64,000 nt of DNA. It comes from Aricia agestis. Its lineage: Eukaryota; Arthropoda; Insecta; Lepidoptera; Lycaenidae. Positions 22,751 to 35,000 of this stretch are shown piece after piece; position 1 is the stretch's first letter, and each line of letters begins with the position of its first letter. The position numbers and the translations under genes were made by a program. The notes beneath the pieces were generated by a model. The model was given only the letters and a program-made list of their open reading frames with translations, was not told the origin of the DNA and searched no databases. Where the stretch lies: the NCBI RefSeq assembly GCF_905147365.1, contig NC_056420.1, forward strand, positions 13,650,001 through 13,714,000, read 5' to 3'.

Positions 22751-22977
22751 CTAGCTGTCTCGGCAAACGTTGTTTTGCCGTAAGTATAAAGTATTTCGGT
22801 TTTCGCCCATATTATTTTATTGAAGTGAATAAATAAGTATGTCACCATGGCAACGTCCATCGCTCGCCCCGTCGCATAAACAATGGTCGCCGTCATTCAC
22901 GAAAATCGGTCGAGCCGTTTCAGAGGAGTTCAACCACGCATGACGCACCCCGTGACACGAGAATTTTATATATTAGA
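22751..22977 (-). mobile_element. Helitron-like element K, copy 1
   Basis: In transcript sense it starts TCTAATATATAAAATTCTCG and ends GTTTGCCGAGACAGCTAG next to T. It includes ATGGTCGCCGTCATTCACG. The CTAG end is at 22751. A larger copy is at 29092. Non-coding. Confidence 0.75.
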
Positions 22978-23238
22978 TGAAGAACAAAATTTTAGGCGAC
23001 TCACAAGGGATAACAATAATAATATAAATTACACAGAAAATTATTCTGGACATTTTGATCTTATTCAGACACTGAATGACAATTCAAGATTGGAACGCAG
23101 TGCTTGCCACTCATTTCCATAAAACAAATTTTGGAAATAAATATAGATTATAAAAAATATTAAAATTAAAATATAAATTGTTGACATAATTTACAATAAT
23201 AATTATTATTCTTACAAAAATGCCTAAACGTCCAATTT

Positions 23239-23401
23239 AGGGTTGATTCAGACCGCAACGCGACGCGTAGATGCATTTCTAAATTAGTATGGATTTGACA
23301 GATTCGCAAGACGTCTGACGCAATTGAAATCTGTCAAATCCATACAAATTTAGAAATGCATCAAAATTTGTGTCTCATGTTGCGGTCTAAATCAACCCTT
23401 A
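23239..23401. mobile_element. Palindromic MITE with AGGGTTGATT termini
   Basis: 163 bp. The outer arms AGGGTTGATTCAGACCGCAAC (left) and their complement (right) differ at one base. Inner arms around GTATGGATTTGACAGA also pair. Foldback with no coding content. Confidence 0.85.
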
Positions 23402-24619
23402 GATGGGTATGTTCATATTTTAAGTTTTGAAGGCCCGTCCATCAAAACTCAAACGGAAGAAAGACTATCGTATGTCCGTACATATTATGATAGTTTTTTT
23501 GCCGAAAAAAACTATGTTTGTTATTGCAGCCTTCATCTTGGATGTATACAATTGAACCAGGAAATTATCACGTCGCACACCTAATCCCAACAAAGTTTTA
23601 GTACATTTGGGCAACGATAGTTATTTAAAATAAAAACCGAAACCACATAACCTTAAAATCGTTAAAAACAAACAACGATTCGAAAACACTTATTGAGGGC
23701 ACGGGGGCCGCGATAAAACAATCATTATCAGATTTAATTCTCACCTAACTCCCGGTCATTTGTCCTGCGAGTGAATCTGACAGCGGCCATTAATCACGTG
23801 CCGTCAGTCTGACAGCTCCTGAACATGACCCTATTGAGTCTAAAGTTTAAAGGACGTACGCAGTTGGAGATGCTGGTGTGGAGAAACGCCGGGTGGAAAG
23901 GCTAGAAGCATGTAGGTAATATACCATCCAGACTTAAAACTGGATATACAGGACCTACATTTAGTTAGCAGATCAAATAGGAAATAATGATTCGTTAAAC
24001 AATCCAATCGGGATGGCTACCTCTATCCCGATTTAAAAAAAATTGTCAAATTAATTTTAACCCAAATAACATTGCAATGAAAGCAATTTGTTTGTAAAAT
24101 GAAACTATATAATAAAGTCAGCATATTGTGCATATTTTACAACGTTTCGCCGTATTTTTTTACTTAAAACTACATAATAACAACATTACTTTTCTTCAAG
24201 CATCATCAGACCTTTTATCAAAATAGATTCTGAAGCGTAACATGACGTTTACAATACCATTGGTTCAACATTAATTAATTGAAGCCAAGTCCATAATTAC
24301 TCCTCAACCATCACTCTCCTGTCTCCACTCTCCAACAGTGTACACGCCCGTACCTACCGTGTTTCACCGCGATAAACTCCGCGGCATAATAATCGTTGTT
24401 TATTGAATTTAAAAGTTTAACCACCCCCGCCAGAGTTTACAAGTTCTTAGCCCCCGTGATAGGTTTTTAATTTTCGTTCGCTTTTTCATAAACTACATCC
24501 GGGTAGTTCGGGACGCATTTCTGTTGGATAGTTTGAAGGTTCTGATGTGAAAGTTTCATACGTTGTTTGCCGCATCAGCCGTCCTGTTTAATTTTAAAGT
24601 ATTTCCGGTTCACATTATA
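23402..24619. other. Unassigned sequence
   Basis: No recognisable gene or repeat. Confidence 0.4.
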
Positions 24620-24879
24620 CAGTGTGTAACAAAAATAAGTGATAATTTTTTAGGGTGTGTACGTGTTCCTTGTAGAGAGTTAACTGTGAAAGTAGCAGCG
24701 CTGAATGATGAATTTTTTTTTCACTTTTGTATAGGCAAGGGCCCGAGCATAACGAGTTTCCCCATACAAAAGTGAAAAAAAAAAATTGGTCTTTCAGCGC
24801 TGCTACTTTCACAGTGAACTCTCTACAAGGAACACGTACACACCCTAAAGTATTATCACTTATTTTTGTTACACCCTGT
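24620..24879. mobile_element. Long-TIR MITE G, copy 1
   Basis: 260-bp foldback whose arms of about 105-110 bp pair almost completely: the left arm starts CAGTGTGTAACAAAAATAAG and the right arm ends TTGTTACACCCTG. Subterminal blocks GTGTACGTGTTCCTTGTAG and GTGAAAGTAGCAGCGCTG occur in both arms. A foldback this tight would give a long dsRNA if transcribed. Confidence 0.85.
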
Positions 24880-24882
24880 GTA

Positions 24883-25010
24883 CAGGGTGTAACCAAACTG
24901 TGTGATAATACTTTAGGGTATATATGAGGTACCCTGTAGAGCTCGCTGTGAAAGTAGCAGCGCATAAAAAGTATCTTTTTTTACTTTTGAACGGAAAAAT
25001 TCATGACGCG
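24883..25010 (+). mobile_element. MITE G, diverged partial copy
   Basis: Begins CAGGGTGTAACCAAACTGTG four bases after copy 1 and shares GATAATACTTTAGGGT, CCCTGTAGAG and GTGAAAGTAGCAGCGC, but is clearly diverged. A possible opposite end (GTTACACCCTG) lies at 25526-25536, beyond MITE C. Confidence 0.7.
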
Positions 25011-25168
25011 TTGGCGCTTGCTAATACAAATTACAAAAAAACAAGATGTAGCACCATATATTTTTTAAATGAAATCAAATTTAATTTTTCCAAACAGAAT
25101 AACAAAATAGACAAAAACAGTTACTCGCAATGACACTTATAGTAAGTAGCTCGGGCTGTGGCACAAGT

Positions 25169-25473
25169 CATAAAGTTAATATACCTAGCGGAATAGAGCA
25201 ACAATCTCGAGCTGTCAAACGAAACCGAAATTGGTTTTCATCTGTGTGAAAAATATGTGTACGTATACACTTACACAAGCATGATTGAACATGAATTCTA
25301 TGAGATTAAATTGTCAACGTGCGGCACGTGCCGACTGGACGTCAAAAAAAGAGTGCTGCTGTCATGTATCACACGTCTCTTTGTTCAACACGTTTCACGC
25401 AGTGTTACTAATAGTGACATCTCTCTTGCTCAGGCCTTCGTTTCTCTATTCCGCTAGGTATATTAATTTTATG
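25169..25473 (+). mobile_element. hAT-type MITE C, copy 1
   Basis: 305 bp, from CATAAAGTTAATATACCTAG to its inverted end TATTAATTTTATG; the arms also share CTAGCGGAATAGAG. The right flank GTCCGCCA is the reverse complement of the target duplication of copy 4 at 53388, but the left flank (GCACAAGT) does not match it. No coding capacity. Confidence 0.85.
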
Positions 25474-25697
25474 GTCCGCCATCTGCTTATGAAACAATTT
25501 CTCTGATCGTACTTACTATATCTATGTTACACCCTGTTTAATATACTTTCCCAAAAACAGCAGTAGCTTAATAGTTATCTACCAACGAATACAAATTATT
25601 GTCATGTTATAAGTGATATTTCTACACCTGTATCGTTAAGGAATGGTAAAGTGATAGGCGTCTCACAAGCACAACAAAGACATTGTCGGGGTAGGTA
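25180..25697 (+). repeat. Segment duplicated in inverted orientation at 53163-53670
   Basis: Beyond MITE C, the flanking sequence also matches the reverse complement of 53163-53387: GGTCCGCCATCTGCTTATG, GATCGTACTTACTATATC, TTAATAGTTATCTACCAACG and GACATTGTCGGGGTAGG. The similarity stops near 25697. It is a composite repeat unit copied to two places about 28 kb apart. Confidence 0.85.
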
Positions 25698-25706
25698 TAT
25701 ATTAAA

Positions 25707-26033
25707 CATTTTTTTACACTCAAAAATGTGAAAAGTTTATCTATAATAGCTGTTAAATCTTTAGTCCACTTCCGAGTCTTCTTCACACCAGACAGCTTAT
25801 GTCGCATCGTTCTATACTTGTGCCCATAAAGTTAATATACCTAGCGGAATAGAGAGACAAAGGCCTGAGCAAGAGAGATGTCACTATCAGTAAAAATGCG
25901 TGGTAAAAAGAGACGTGTGATACTCATGTGATAGAACGATGCGACATAAGCTGTCTGGTGTGGAGAAGACTCGGAAGTGGACTAAAGATTTAACAGCTAT
26001 TATAGATAAACTTTTCACATTTTTGAGTGTAAA
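25707..26033. repeat. Foldback with ~105-bp arms around a MITE C fragment
   Basis: The left arm (about 25707-25814) and right arm (about 25926-26033) are inverted copies including GTGAAAAGTTTATCTATAAT and TTAAATCTTTAGTCCACTTC. The loop is the truncated MITE C at 25825-25925. The arms differ at only a few positions, so the inversion looks recent. Confidence 0.85.
25825..25925 (-). mobile_element. MITE C, copy 2, truncated
   Basis: Keeps one end (CATAAAGTTAATATACCTAG) and about 80 bp of subterminal sequence (GGCCTGAGCAAGAGAGATG), then breaks at the foldback arm. Confidence 0.85.
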
Positions 26034-26942
26034 AATATTTAAAACTGGCGTAAGGAAGGAGATTGAAAAAAAAAATAGGTTGAGGCAGAATTGATGTAAG
26101 AGAGGGCTAGTTGATAACCGACTCAACGTAGGAGATAGAGAGACTTAAGTATATGAGAAAATATAACCTCTTTAAATGCTATCTTCTTAAGAGCTCACCT
26201 GACTCTAAAAATCAAACATCGTCCTTCTCTCTTCACACTCACGCCCGTCTTTCATATGCCAGGTGAAAAAGGACGGCGCGGAATCATCGCCGAGTTAGTT
26301 TTACTTGAATAAAAGACGAACTAAAATGATTAAGAAAAAAGTGTTTTGAGCAAATTTAGGTTTTATCAATACTTTTTTAGATATTAAAAAATATTAAGAA
26401 AAGACAGCAAACTTCGAAGATCCAAGCAAAAAATGTGTCAAATTTTTTGAGTAATCGTGTTTTCGTCTTGAGCATTTAATCTTTATGAACTGAAGTTACT
26501 TGTGTCAAAAAATCATATATATCAGATTTTGAGATCTAGGTTAAAGTATGTAGTCAAGTTAGGGTTATATGGGCTCTTAATTCTTCGTCATTCAACTCCA
26601 AGTGAATTCGAAACTTGCTATTCTCATTTATAATGAAAGAATGTATGGAGTTCACCGTACGTTACACGTGCAGATATACTACAGTATATTGAATATACAG
26701 TAGACCTACATCTTCTCAAAGGCAATCGCATAAGCATACGCACACATAAACGTGATTACAGATAACTTTAGGAACCTATCAAAAAGAGAGCGTTCACGCA
26801 TTCAAGCGGTCTGTACTGTGTTGGAGCGTATAATCACAGAGACATTCTGACGTGGCCAGAACGCCATCTACGAGTATATATCTAATCGATACAACTAAAA
26901 CTATTTATATAGCTCATTCTCAAAGATCGCAAAAGTAGCTAA
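26034..26942. other. Unassigned sequence
   Basis: No gene. CTTCTCTCTTCACACTCACG near 26225 is shared with about 20255 (a short repeat also ending CAGGTGAAAA); the family is unknown. Confidence 0.4.
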
Positions 26943-26950
26943 GCTGTGAC

Positions 26951-27490
26951 CACAGACTTGGATCAAGATAGATACCGCATGTCCCTCTATTTGTATGAAA
27001 ACGTGGGAGTATGAAAACGTGTTTTATACGTCGGAGAGCCATGCTTCGGCACGAATGGGCCGGCTCGACCGGAGAAATACCACGTTCTCACAGAAAACCG
27101 GCGTGAAACAGCGCTTGCGCTGTGTTTCGCCGAATGAGTGAGTTTACCGGAGGCCCAATCCCCTACCCTATTCCCTTCCCTACTCCCCCGTATTCCCTTC
27201 CCTTCCCATCCCTACCCTCCCCTATTACTCTATTCCCTCTTAAAAGGCCAGCAACGCACCTGCAGCTCTTCTGGTGCTGCGAGTGTCCATGGGCGACGGT
27301 AGTTGCTTTCCATCTGGTGACCCGTTTGCCCGTTTGCCCCCTTATTTCATAAAAAAAAAAATTGACGTCTGATTCCGATAGCAGACTAAATAACAGACTT
27401 TCGAAAGATGAGCATTGCTCGTCGTTTGGGAGCGCAATATGGCACGCGAAGTACACACACATGCGGTATCTATCTTAATCTATGTCTGTG
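26951..27490. mobile_element. hAT-type MITE F, copy 1, split by SINE-A
   Basis: Ends CACAGACTTGGATCAAG and CTTAATCTATGTCTGTG are inverted repeats of about 31 bp. It is flanked by a perfect 8-bp duplication GCTGTGAC (26943-26950 and 27491-27498), the hAT signature. A SINE-A copy sits inside. Confidence 0.9.
27027..27360 (+). mobile_element. SINE-A, full-length, inside MITE F
   Basis: Starts TACGTCGGAGAGCCATG, has all modules in order, and ends TTATTTCAT with a poly(A) tail of about 10. It is one of the best copies for a family consensus. Confidence 0.9.
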
Positions 27491-27499
27491 GCTGTGACC

Positions 27500-28690
27500 A
27501 AGGGACCGCTCTCTGTGTTATATTAGAGAGCAGAACAATACAGTAAGTAAAGCTTGTATTTCAATTGCCTGAATTTGATTGCAAAAACACGACTGGGTTA
27601 CGCTACTGTATAGCATATTTATGTTGTGGATATACCTGAGTTAATATATCACCCTGAACAGGGCATTGTTCACATCATAATTTGTACGGCGGCGCTTAAT
27701 CTTAAAGATGAGGGGAGCATTGTGCTCATACAACAATTGTCTCATTTGCTATAATATGGAGCTTTATATGCCTGCTCGAGTTGCTGAATAATATTATATA
27801 GTCTTTGATATTTAAGTTATAATCATAGTACACTAATACCGGTTTTCAACAGAGGCGCGCAAATATCAAGTGTTCCCTAGGGGCCAAGCATTTTCAGCTA
27901 TGTCCTTACTATCTCAGGAGTCAGAACTTTGGCGACACATCGAAATTGGCAAAAGCATTTTTGTCTAAAGTGATCTATGACATCGAGATGATAATACCAA
28001 TAACTTCTTGGATACTTATCCTAAACTTAATATCACCTTAATTATAGTCCGTTTTTATCAACCTGTTTAGGCTGTTGATAAAAACGGACAAGTTCCAATT
28101 TATCAACAATATTATAGTGTTTATAATTTGTTATAATTTATCGCCTTTTCTAGCATGATACGAAGAGCAAAATATATTTGAACATGGAACCGTTAATTTG
28201 AAAGGCAACATTGGTTTGCATCTCAAATAGGACCATTCCTGCAAAACCTACATCTAATTACTGCAGCATCCATAACAAAACAGATTTCTGCCACTCTCCT
28301 GGCAGAGTTTTGCTACTCTACATGACGTAGGGACAATTAAACCCGTTAATAACGAGAGTCTCCATGTACGTCACTGTTGACGTCAGGTGACGCCGCCGTC
28401 GACGGTGATGGATGCCCTACATCGTGTTTATTGGATTTTCAAAATTGGGATTACCGATGTAACAGACTAAATTATCCTACAGTTACTTTTATAATAAACT
28501 GGTTGACGCAAACATCTCTGCTGCATCAAATTTCAATTGTTTTAATTGCTGCAATATGTGCAGTTGACGCGCGATAAACAACTTACCGCACCATGTTGCG
28601 AACATAATATTTTATATATATTTATAGCTAATAGCTAATATAGTTAATATTAGCATTTCTAATGATAAAAAATGCTTTATAAATAACTGT
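27500..28690. other. Unassigned sequence with one perfect hairpin
   Basis: No gene recognised. The hairpin at 28047-28089 is listed separately. Confidence 0.4.
28047..28089. repeat. Hairpin with 16-bp perfect stem
   Basis: GTCCGTTTTTATCAAC at 28047-28062 pairs with 28074-28089; the loop is 11 nt. Probably a tiny palindromic element. Confidence 0.8.
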
Positions 28691-28805
28691 TGCTGGAAAC
28701 TTCGCCGCTCTAAATTCCTTGAACAACTCGCTGTATGTCCTTTTCCGGGATTTCACATATTCACAAAAGTACAAAATTTCATCAATATCGGTTAATTAAT
28801 ACACT
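28690..28805 (-). repeat. Decayed Helitron-like fragment
   Basis: ATGTCCTTTTCCGGGATTTC followed by AAATTTCATCAATATCGG resembles the body of the H family. No ends. Confidence 0.5.
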
Positions 28806-29091
28806 ATTAAATTGTTGATAAGCACAAAGGCTATGATGACTACGTTCAGACATTAATGAACATAACGCTGCCAACTGCAATAATAATTCAATTTGCATTA
28901 TCGAGCTGAAACAGAATAAACAAGAATCCACTCAGAGGAATTGGAGAGCAATCAGAAATTTCAATAAGTCGGTCAAGCTTGTATACAAATGCGGCCCAGA
29001 TGTTGCGGTTATCAATCAGATGATTAGTCCCGATTATGTAATTCCTTCTTTCGGATTCATTTTGGAAGCACGAATGAATAATCTAATATAT

Positions 29092-30077
29092 AAAATTCTC
29101 GTGTCATAATTTTAGATAGCGTACTCCTCCGAAACGGCTTTACTGATTTGAACCAAATTTTATATGCATATTCAGTAAGTCTGAGAATCTGCTACTTGCA
29201 GGCCTGTCCCACTCGCGCGTTTAGGTATCGAACTGTAAGTACCCCTTTAAAGGGGCAGATCACAAGGGACTCACAAGCGAGCGGTGACGCGCACGCAATA
29301 TTTTTTCGTCGCATAATATATCTACGTACTGATTTAACCGCTGTGACAGAATCATTATTAATCTGATAAATATGAACAATTGAAAGAAGTCAAAGAAATA
29401 TTTCAATAAAGTAATTTAAGACTTTAAAATACAAAAAAAGATAAAAAAATACACAAACATAGCAAATAAACCAATTTGTTACAAACAAACTGCATACTAC
29501 ACATAAATAAACACAAGTTACTATGTTTAAGTTGTAAAAAAATCCTGACCAGCTCGTACACTATAATCGAATATAAAACTATTATAAAATATACGTTGGG
29601 TTACTAAAATTTGATTATTACTATAAAAAAGTTTGCTATTAGTAGCTATAGTAATTAAAAGAAGATTATTTTATTTTCTAAAAGGTGGCAATCTTGATTT
29701 CGTCAGAAAGGGTACCTCTTACGCGATAGAAAGAGAGCGCACATGTAGGCAAATATAATTGTAGGCACCTAGCACTGTGCCGTCGGAATTTGAGCTTTAT
29801 AGTATCGCAGCAAGAGTTATTATTTTTTTAAACGGGTTTTACGAGTTTTTCTTCTGTTGGTACTACTAATATATATTCTGTGCTACTGGGTACTTTTTAT
29901 ATTGATAAGTGCATTTGTTAAATAAATAATAGTAAATTATTACAACTTGAGATTGACGGCGACCATTGCTTGTGCGACGGGATAGCGATGGGCATTGCCT
30001 TATTTAGTCACTTCAATAAAATAATACGGGCAAAATACTTTATGTTATGGCAAAGAAACGTTTGCTGGGACAGCTAG
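29092..30077 (+). mobile_element. Helitron-like element K, copy 2 (about 1 kb)
   Basis: Starts TCTAATATATAAAATTCTCG after an A and ends CTGGGACAGCTAG before T. The outer 150 bp at each end match copy 1 at 22751. The middle (about 29340-29930) is extra AT-rich sequence with no readable Rep/helicase. Either this is a longer family member or the middle is an insertion. Confidence 0.7.
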
Positions 30078-30489
30078 TAATACTTATATTTATTATTAAA
30101 GGCCAAATTCACCGGCAAATTATGACAGCGCAACCAGTCGCATATCGTAGTTGGTGACGACTGGTTTATCCATCACGATGGGCATATTATGGTGAAATAT
30201 ACCCATTAATCTTTAGCCAAAACGAGAGCACTTTTAGTTTCTTTATACTTTTGTAATATTCCTTTAAAATAGTTTCATTTTTGTTTTAAATTACAAAAAG
30301 TATTTTTGAGGTTATTTAAGCTTGAATGTAAAATAGGTTGGATATAAAGTGGCTTTGCTTTTCACATGAGCAGTTGTTCTAGAGGCATGTGGCGACAGAA
30401 ACCGCAGTTGTCAGCCTCAGAGCCGGTGCCTACTGGAAACTCAGTTCTAATTGTTGGTGTGCCTTAAACTTGGGTTGTATAAGTGAGAG

Positions 30490-30715
30490 ACAGTATTTTA
30501 GCGAATAAGAGCTTGGCTCTCGAGTTTGAGGTCGTAGGTTCGATTCTTGCGTTGGAATTTGGGAAAACTAAAAATGTTGTTTTGAGTTTTGGATATAGTT
30601 GATTGATTGCTTGATTGTGGAACAAGAAAGATGATCCGTGCGTCAAATGAGCATGTCAAAAATCGATCTTGTGCCTGATGATGCCTCCAAAAAACAGAAA
30701 AAATAAACGACATTG
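30490..30715 (+). mobile_element. SINE-T-related, diverged copy
   Basis: Has a B box (GGTTCGATTC) after GAGGTCGTA, then GCGTTGGAA, AAGATGATCCGTGCGTC and GAGCATGTCAAAAA, which line up with the SINE-T head and body. The tail is different. An old relative. Confidence 0.65.
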
Positions 30716-30788
30716 GAATCGGTTTGAAAGCTATAAGTGTAGTAATTACTAAATAAGCTACTAAAGCAGGTATGAAGAGCTATAAATA

Positions 30789-32083
30789 CGAGGGCTGCTA
30801 TTTATGTATCCGGAACTGGCCACTTGCAAGAACAATATTTAAAAAGTAATTACAACATTTGAAAACAGAACTCTTTGGTTGAAGAATACATTTTGTTTCA
30901 TGTGACTGTCAATTATTTTTCCATTGTGGCGTCATTTTGAAAATTGCGTGTCTTCATTTGCCATGGATTTAACGCGTGAACATTTTCGTGCAATGATTTA
31001 CTACGATTTTCGGCGTGGGCTAAATCAACAACAGTGCTTTATTCAACTTACCGCAACTTTTAGAGATGAAGCACCATCAAAAACCACTGTTTATCACTGG
31101 TACAGTGAGTTTAATCGTGGGCGGTCTATGCTCACGGATGAAAATAAAGAAGGTCGCCCAAAAAAAGCTGTTGTCCCACAAAATATAGATGCTGTGCGGG
31201 AACTAATAATGCGTGATCGTCATGTTACATATCGCGAGATAGAGGCGTCCTTAGGCATAAGTATGACGAGCATACATAAGATATTACACGAACATTTGGC
31301 TGTAAAAAAAATATGTTCGCGTTGGATTCCGCACAACTTGACAATCGATCAAAAACGGGCTCGTGTCGATTGGTGCAAAAAAATGATAAAAAAATACAAC
31401 CGTGGTACGTCAAAAGCCGTTTATAATATCTACACAGGTGATGAATCTTGGATCTATGCATATGACCCCGAAACTAAACAACAGTCAACGGTGTGGGTGT
31501 TCCAAGATGAGCCGAAACCAACAAAAGTTACTCGTGCAAAAAGTACTTTGAAGCAAATGGTCGCCTGTTTTTTTTGAATTAATGGACATGCGGCTACAGT
31601 GCCATTAGAGAATCGTAAAACGGTTAATTCTGAATGGTATACGACCATTTGTTTACCAGAAGTCTTTGAAGAAATAAGAAAGGACAACCGACAACGCAGA
31701 ATCATATTACATCACGACAATGCTAGCTGTCACACCTCAGCTGAAACAACTCAGTTTTTGGAGGGTCAAAAGATCGAATTGACTGGTCATCCGCCGTACA
31801 GCCCTGATTTGGCACCTAACGATTTCTTTTTATTTCCATACGCGAAGAACAAATTACGTGGTCAACGTTTTTCGAGCCGCGAAGAGGCTGTTGATGCGTT
31901 CAAAATGCACGTTTTGGAGATACCTCAATCAGAATGGAAAAAGTGCTATGAAAATTGGTTCCAGCGTATGCAAAAGTGTGTCGATCATCGCGGCGAATAT
32001 TTTGAAAAGCAATAAAACCATATTAAATGATATATTATGTTTGTTTCTTTTTTTAATTCCGGATACATAAATAGCAGCCCTCG
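30789..32083 (+). mobile_element. Mariner transposon, full length
   Basis: 1295 bp with perfect 27-bp terminal inverted repeats (30789-30815 and 32057-32083, starting CGAGGGCTGCTATTTATG), each flanked by the TA target duplication (30787-30788 and 32084-32085). It contains one transposase gene spanning nearly the whole element. Length, TIRs, TA target and DD34D transposase identify Tc1/mariner, mariner branch. One nonsense codon makes this copy non-autonomous, but its ends look intact and could be mobilised in trans. Confidence 0.97.
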
Positions 32084-35000
32084 TACAATTAATAAAAATC
32101 GACAAAGTGCGCGTCGGACTCGTGCACGAAGGGTTCCGTACTGTTATAGAGCAAACATAGACCAAAAATTGTGTTTTTGTATGGGAGCCCCCCTCAATTT
32201 ATTATTTTATTTTAATATTATTCTTAATTATTGAAGTAAACATATAATTAAGGCCTTTGTGAAAATACAAGTGCCTACCTGTTGCCATTATTTATTTCGA
32301 GCAAAAAAGGCCAAAAAACTTTTGTTGTATGGGAGCCCCCTTTAAATATTAATTGTATTTAGTTCTTAGTATTTGTTGTTATAGCGGCAACAGATAATAT
32401 ACATAATCTGTGAAAATTTCAGAACTCTAGCAATAGCGGTTCTTGAGATCAGCCTGGAGACAGACAGACGGACAGACAAACATCGAAGTCTCATGAATAG
32501 GGTCCCGTTCGAACTCGAACGAAAATCGAACACAAAATGCTAAGTACAAAAATAGTAATCTTAAATTTTGCATGTTTAAGCACTAAAAGTAAACTTAATC
32601 GACTGGCAAAGAAGTGAAACTCAGCTTTACCTAAACGACTCCATTACAAAAGATTACAATATTTTTACAATGAACGTTAAAGCGCTTACAGAATTAAAAG
32701 CAGCTAAATATAATCCACGTCTTTCAACACCCGAGCTAAGTAAATTAATCAAAAGCAAAGTCGGTCTAATGAAGTGTTGTGCCAGCGTTAGGAGACCTCT
32801 CACCTCGCGAAGATTCGGCGGATTCAAGTGGGATTGGAGGAAGGGAGGAGGTCTGGATATACTGGAGGCTGGTTGTAAACAAGCGCCACAAACCCGTGGA
32901 TGAGCTAAAGAGGTAAATCAGGTGCTTCTGAGATTTCCAACTGAAATTTCTTAAGTGTGTAATGTTTTGGAATTATTTAAATGCGTCAGTGTGATAATAT
33001 TGTTACGTATTCTTACAATGAAGTTTTGGGTTTTGAAAGCTTTAGTTCTTTATTAAGCATACAATATTATACAATAGTATAAAAGCTAGGTAGCGTACAT
33101 CACGTCCTCAAGTCCTATGCCAAGTCCTTGTACTATAAAAACAATGAAGCAAAAAACCTTAGCGCGAATACCTAAGTATTCGCTCTAAGGTTTTCTTGCT
33201 TCAGAACATAGAAAATTCTTCGTTTGTACAACTAAAACAAAACTTAAAACACAATACAGAAAAAACTATGTACATTGTACAAATAGGCGCGGTCTTACTG
33301 CTAACAACAGTTTCAACCAGACAACCTAGTTAGTATAGGCCAGGGGTTCCCAATCTTTTTCAGCCTGCGGCGCAGTTACACGTCTCAATATTTTGTCACG
33401 GCGCCCTACTTAGGTAAAGTAGCTAAAATATAGATGTTATACACCTAGGCCTGTAGACAAGTGGCAAATCGCTAACGCTGACGCTAACGCTAGCGCTACA
33501 AAATGTATGCGATTTGACATAAGTCATCGCTTCGCTAGCGAATACTAATGTCAAATCCATACATTTTGTAGCGTTAGCGTTAGCGTTAGCGTTTTGCCAC
33601 TTGTCTACAGGGGCTATTATACATCTATACATCTATACTATTATGCATCTAGTAAAAAACGGTTATTTCAATATTACAAACAGACACTCCAATTTTATTT
33701 ATATGTAGAGACTAGCTGTTGCCCGCGACTTTTTCCGCGTGAACTTTAGTTAAATTTTGAAAATCGGTCCACAAATGGCGTAATTGTCCGAGAACAAATA
33801 CAAAAAAGTAAAATATATCCTTCTCCTTTCCGGAAGTCGGTTAAAAAGTAGTCTAAGTTATTCCTTACTACATCAGCTATCTGCCAAAAAAGTTCCGTCA
33901 AAATATTTAACCTATTTTCAAAATTTAAGTAAAGTTCACGCGCAAGAAGTCGCGGGCAACAGCTAGTCTATACATATAAATAAAATTGGAGTGTCTGTTT
34001 GTAATATTGAAAGAACCGTTTTTAGGGTTCCGTAGCGAAATGGCAAAAAACGGAACCCTTATAGATTCGTCATGTCTGTCTGTCTGTCTGTCTGTCCGTC
34101 CGTATGTCACAGCGACTTTTCTCCAAAACTATAAGAGCTATACTATTGAAACTTGGTAAGTAGATGCAGTCTGTAAACCGCATTAAGATTTTGATACAAA
34201 AATGGAAAAATTATTAAAAATTTTAGGGGTCCCCATAGGTACAACTGAAACATTTTTTTTTTCATCTAACCTATGCGTGTGGGATATCTATGGATAGGTC
34301 TTCAAAAATTATATTGAGGTTTCTTATATCATTTTTAGGGTTCCGTACCTCAAAAGGAAAAAACGGAACCCTTATAGGATCACTTTGTTGTCCGTCTGTC
34401 CGTCCGTCCGTCTGTCAAGACCCTTTTTCTCAGGAACGCGTGGAGGTATGAAGCTGAAATTTATATCAATTACTCAGGTCTACTGTCCCTTGAAGCTGTA
34501 AAAAAATCAAACTTCTAAGCCAACGCAATCAAAAGATACAGCCGTTTATGCCGCAAATTTTCGACACTTGCAAGGGAATCAAAACCTACAGGGTGCTTCC
34601 CGTGAACTCAGAATCTTGAAATTTGGTACGAAGCAACGTCTTATAGCATAGATAAAGGAAAAATTACGAAAACCATAAATTTTTAGTTACATCACATAAT
34701 ATATTTTTTTTTAATAATTTTAAACTTACTACCCATTTCCTCATAAACGCGTAGAGGTATTAAATTGAAATTCATACCAAATACTCAGGTCTATAATACC
34801 TTTAAGCTGTCGGAACCCTCGGTGCGCGAGTCCGACTCGCACTTGGCCGGTTTTTTTCTAACCTGAACAGTTTGTGAGAGAGACTCTTCCAAAGTTGTAA
34901 AATGTGTGTCGCCCCCTCTCTAACTCCTAAAGTAGGGGCATGATAAGTCTAAAAAAATATGTGATATACAATACTATAAAAACTACCAACGAAAATTTAA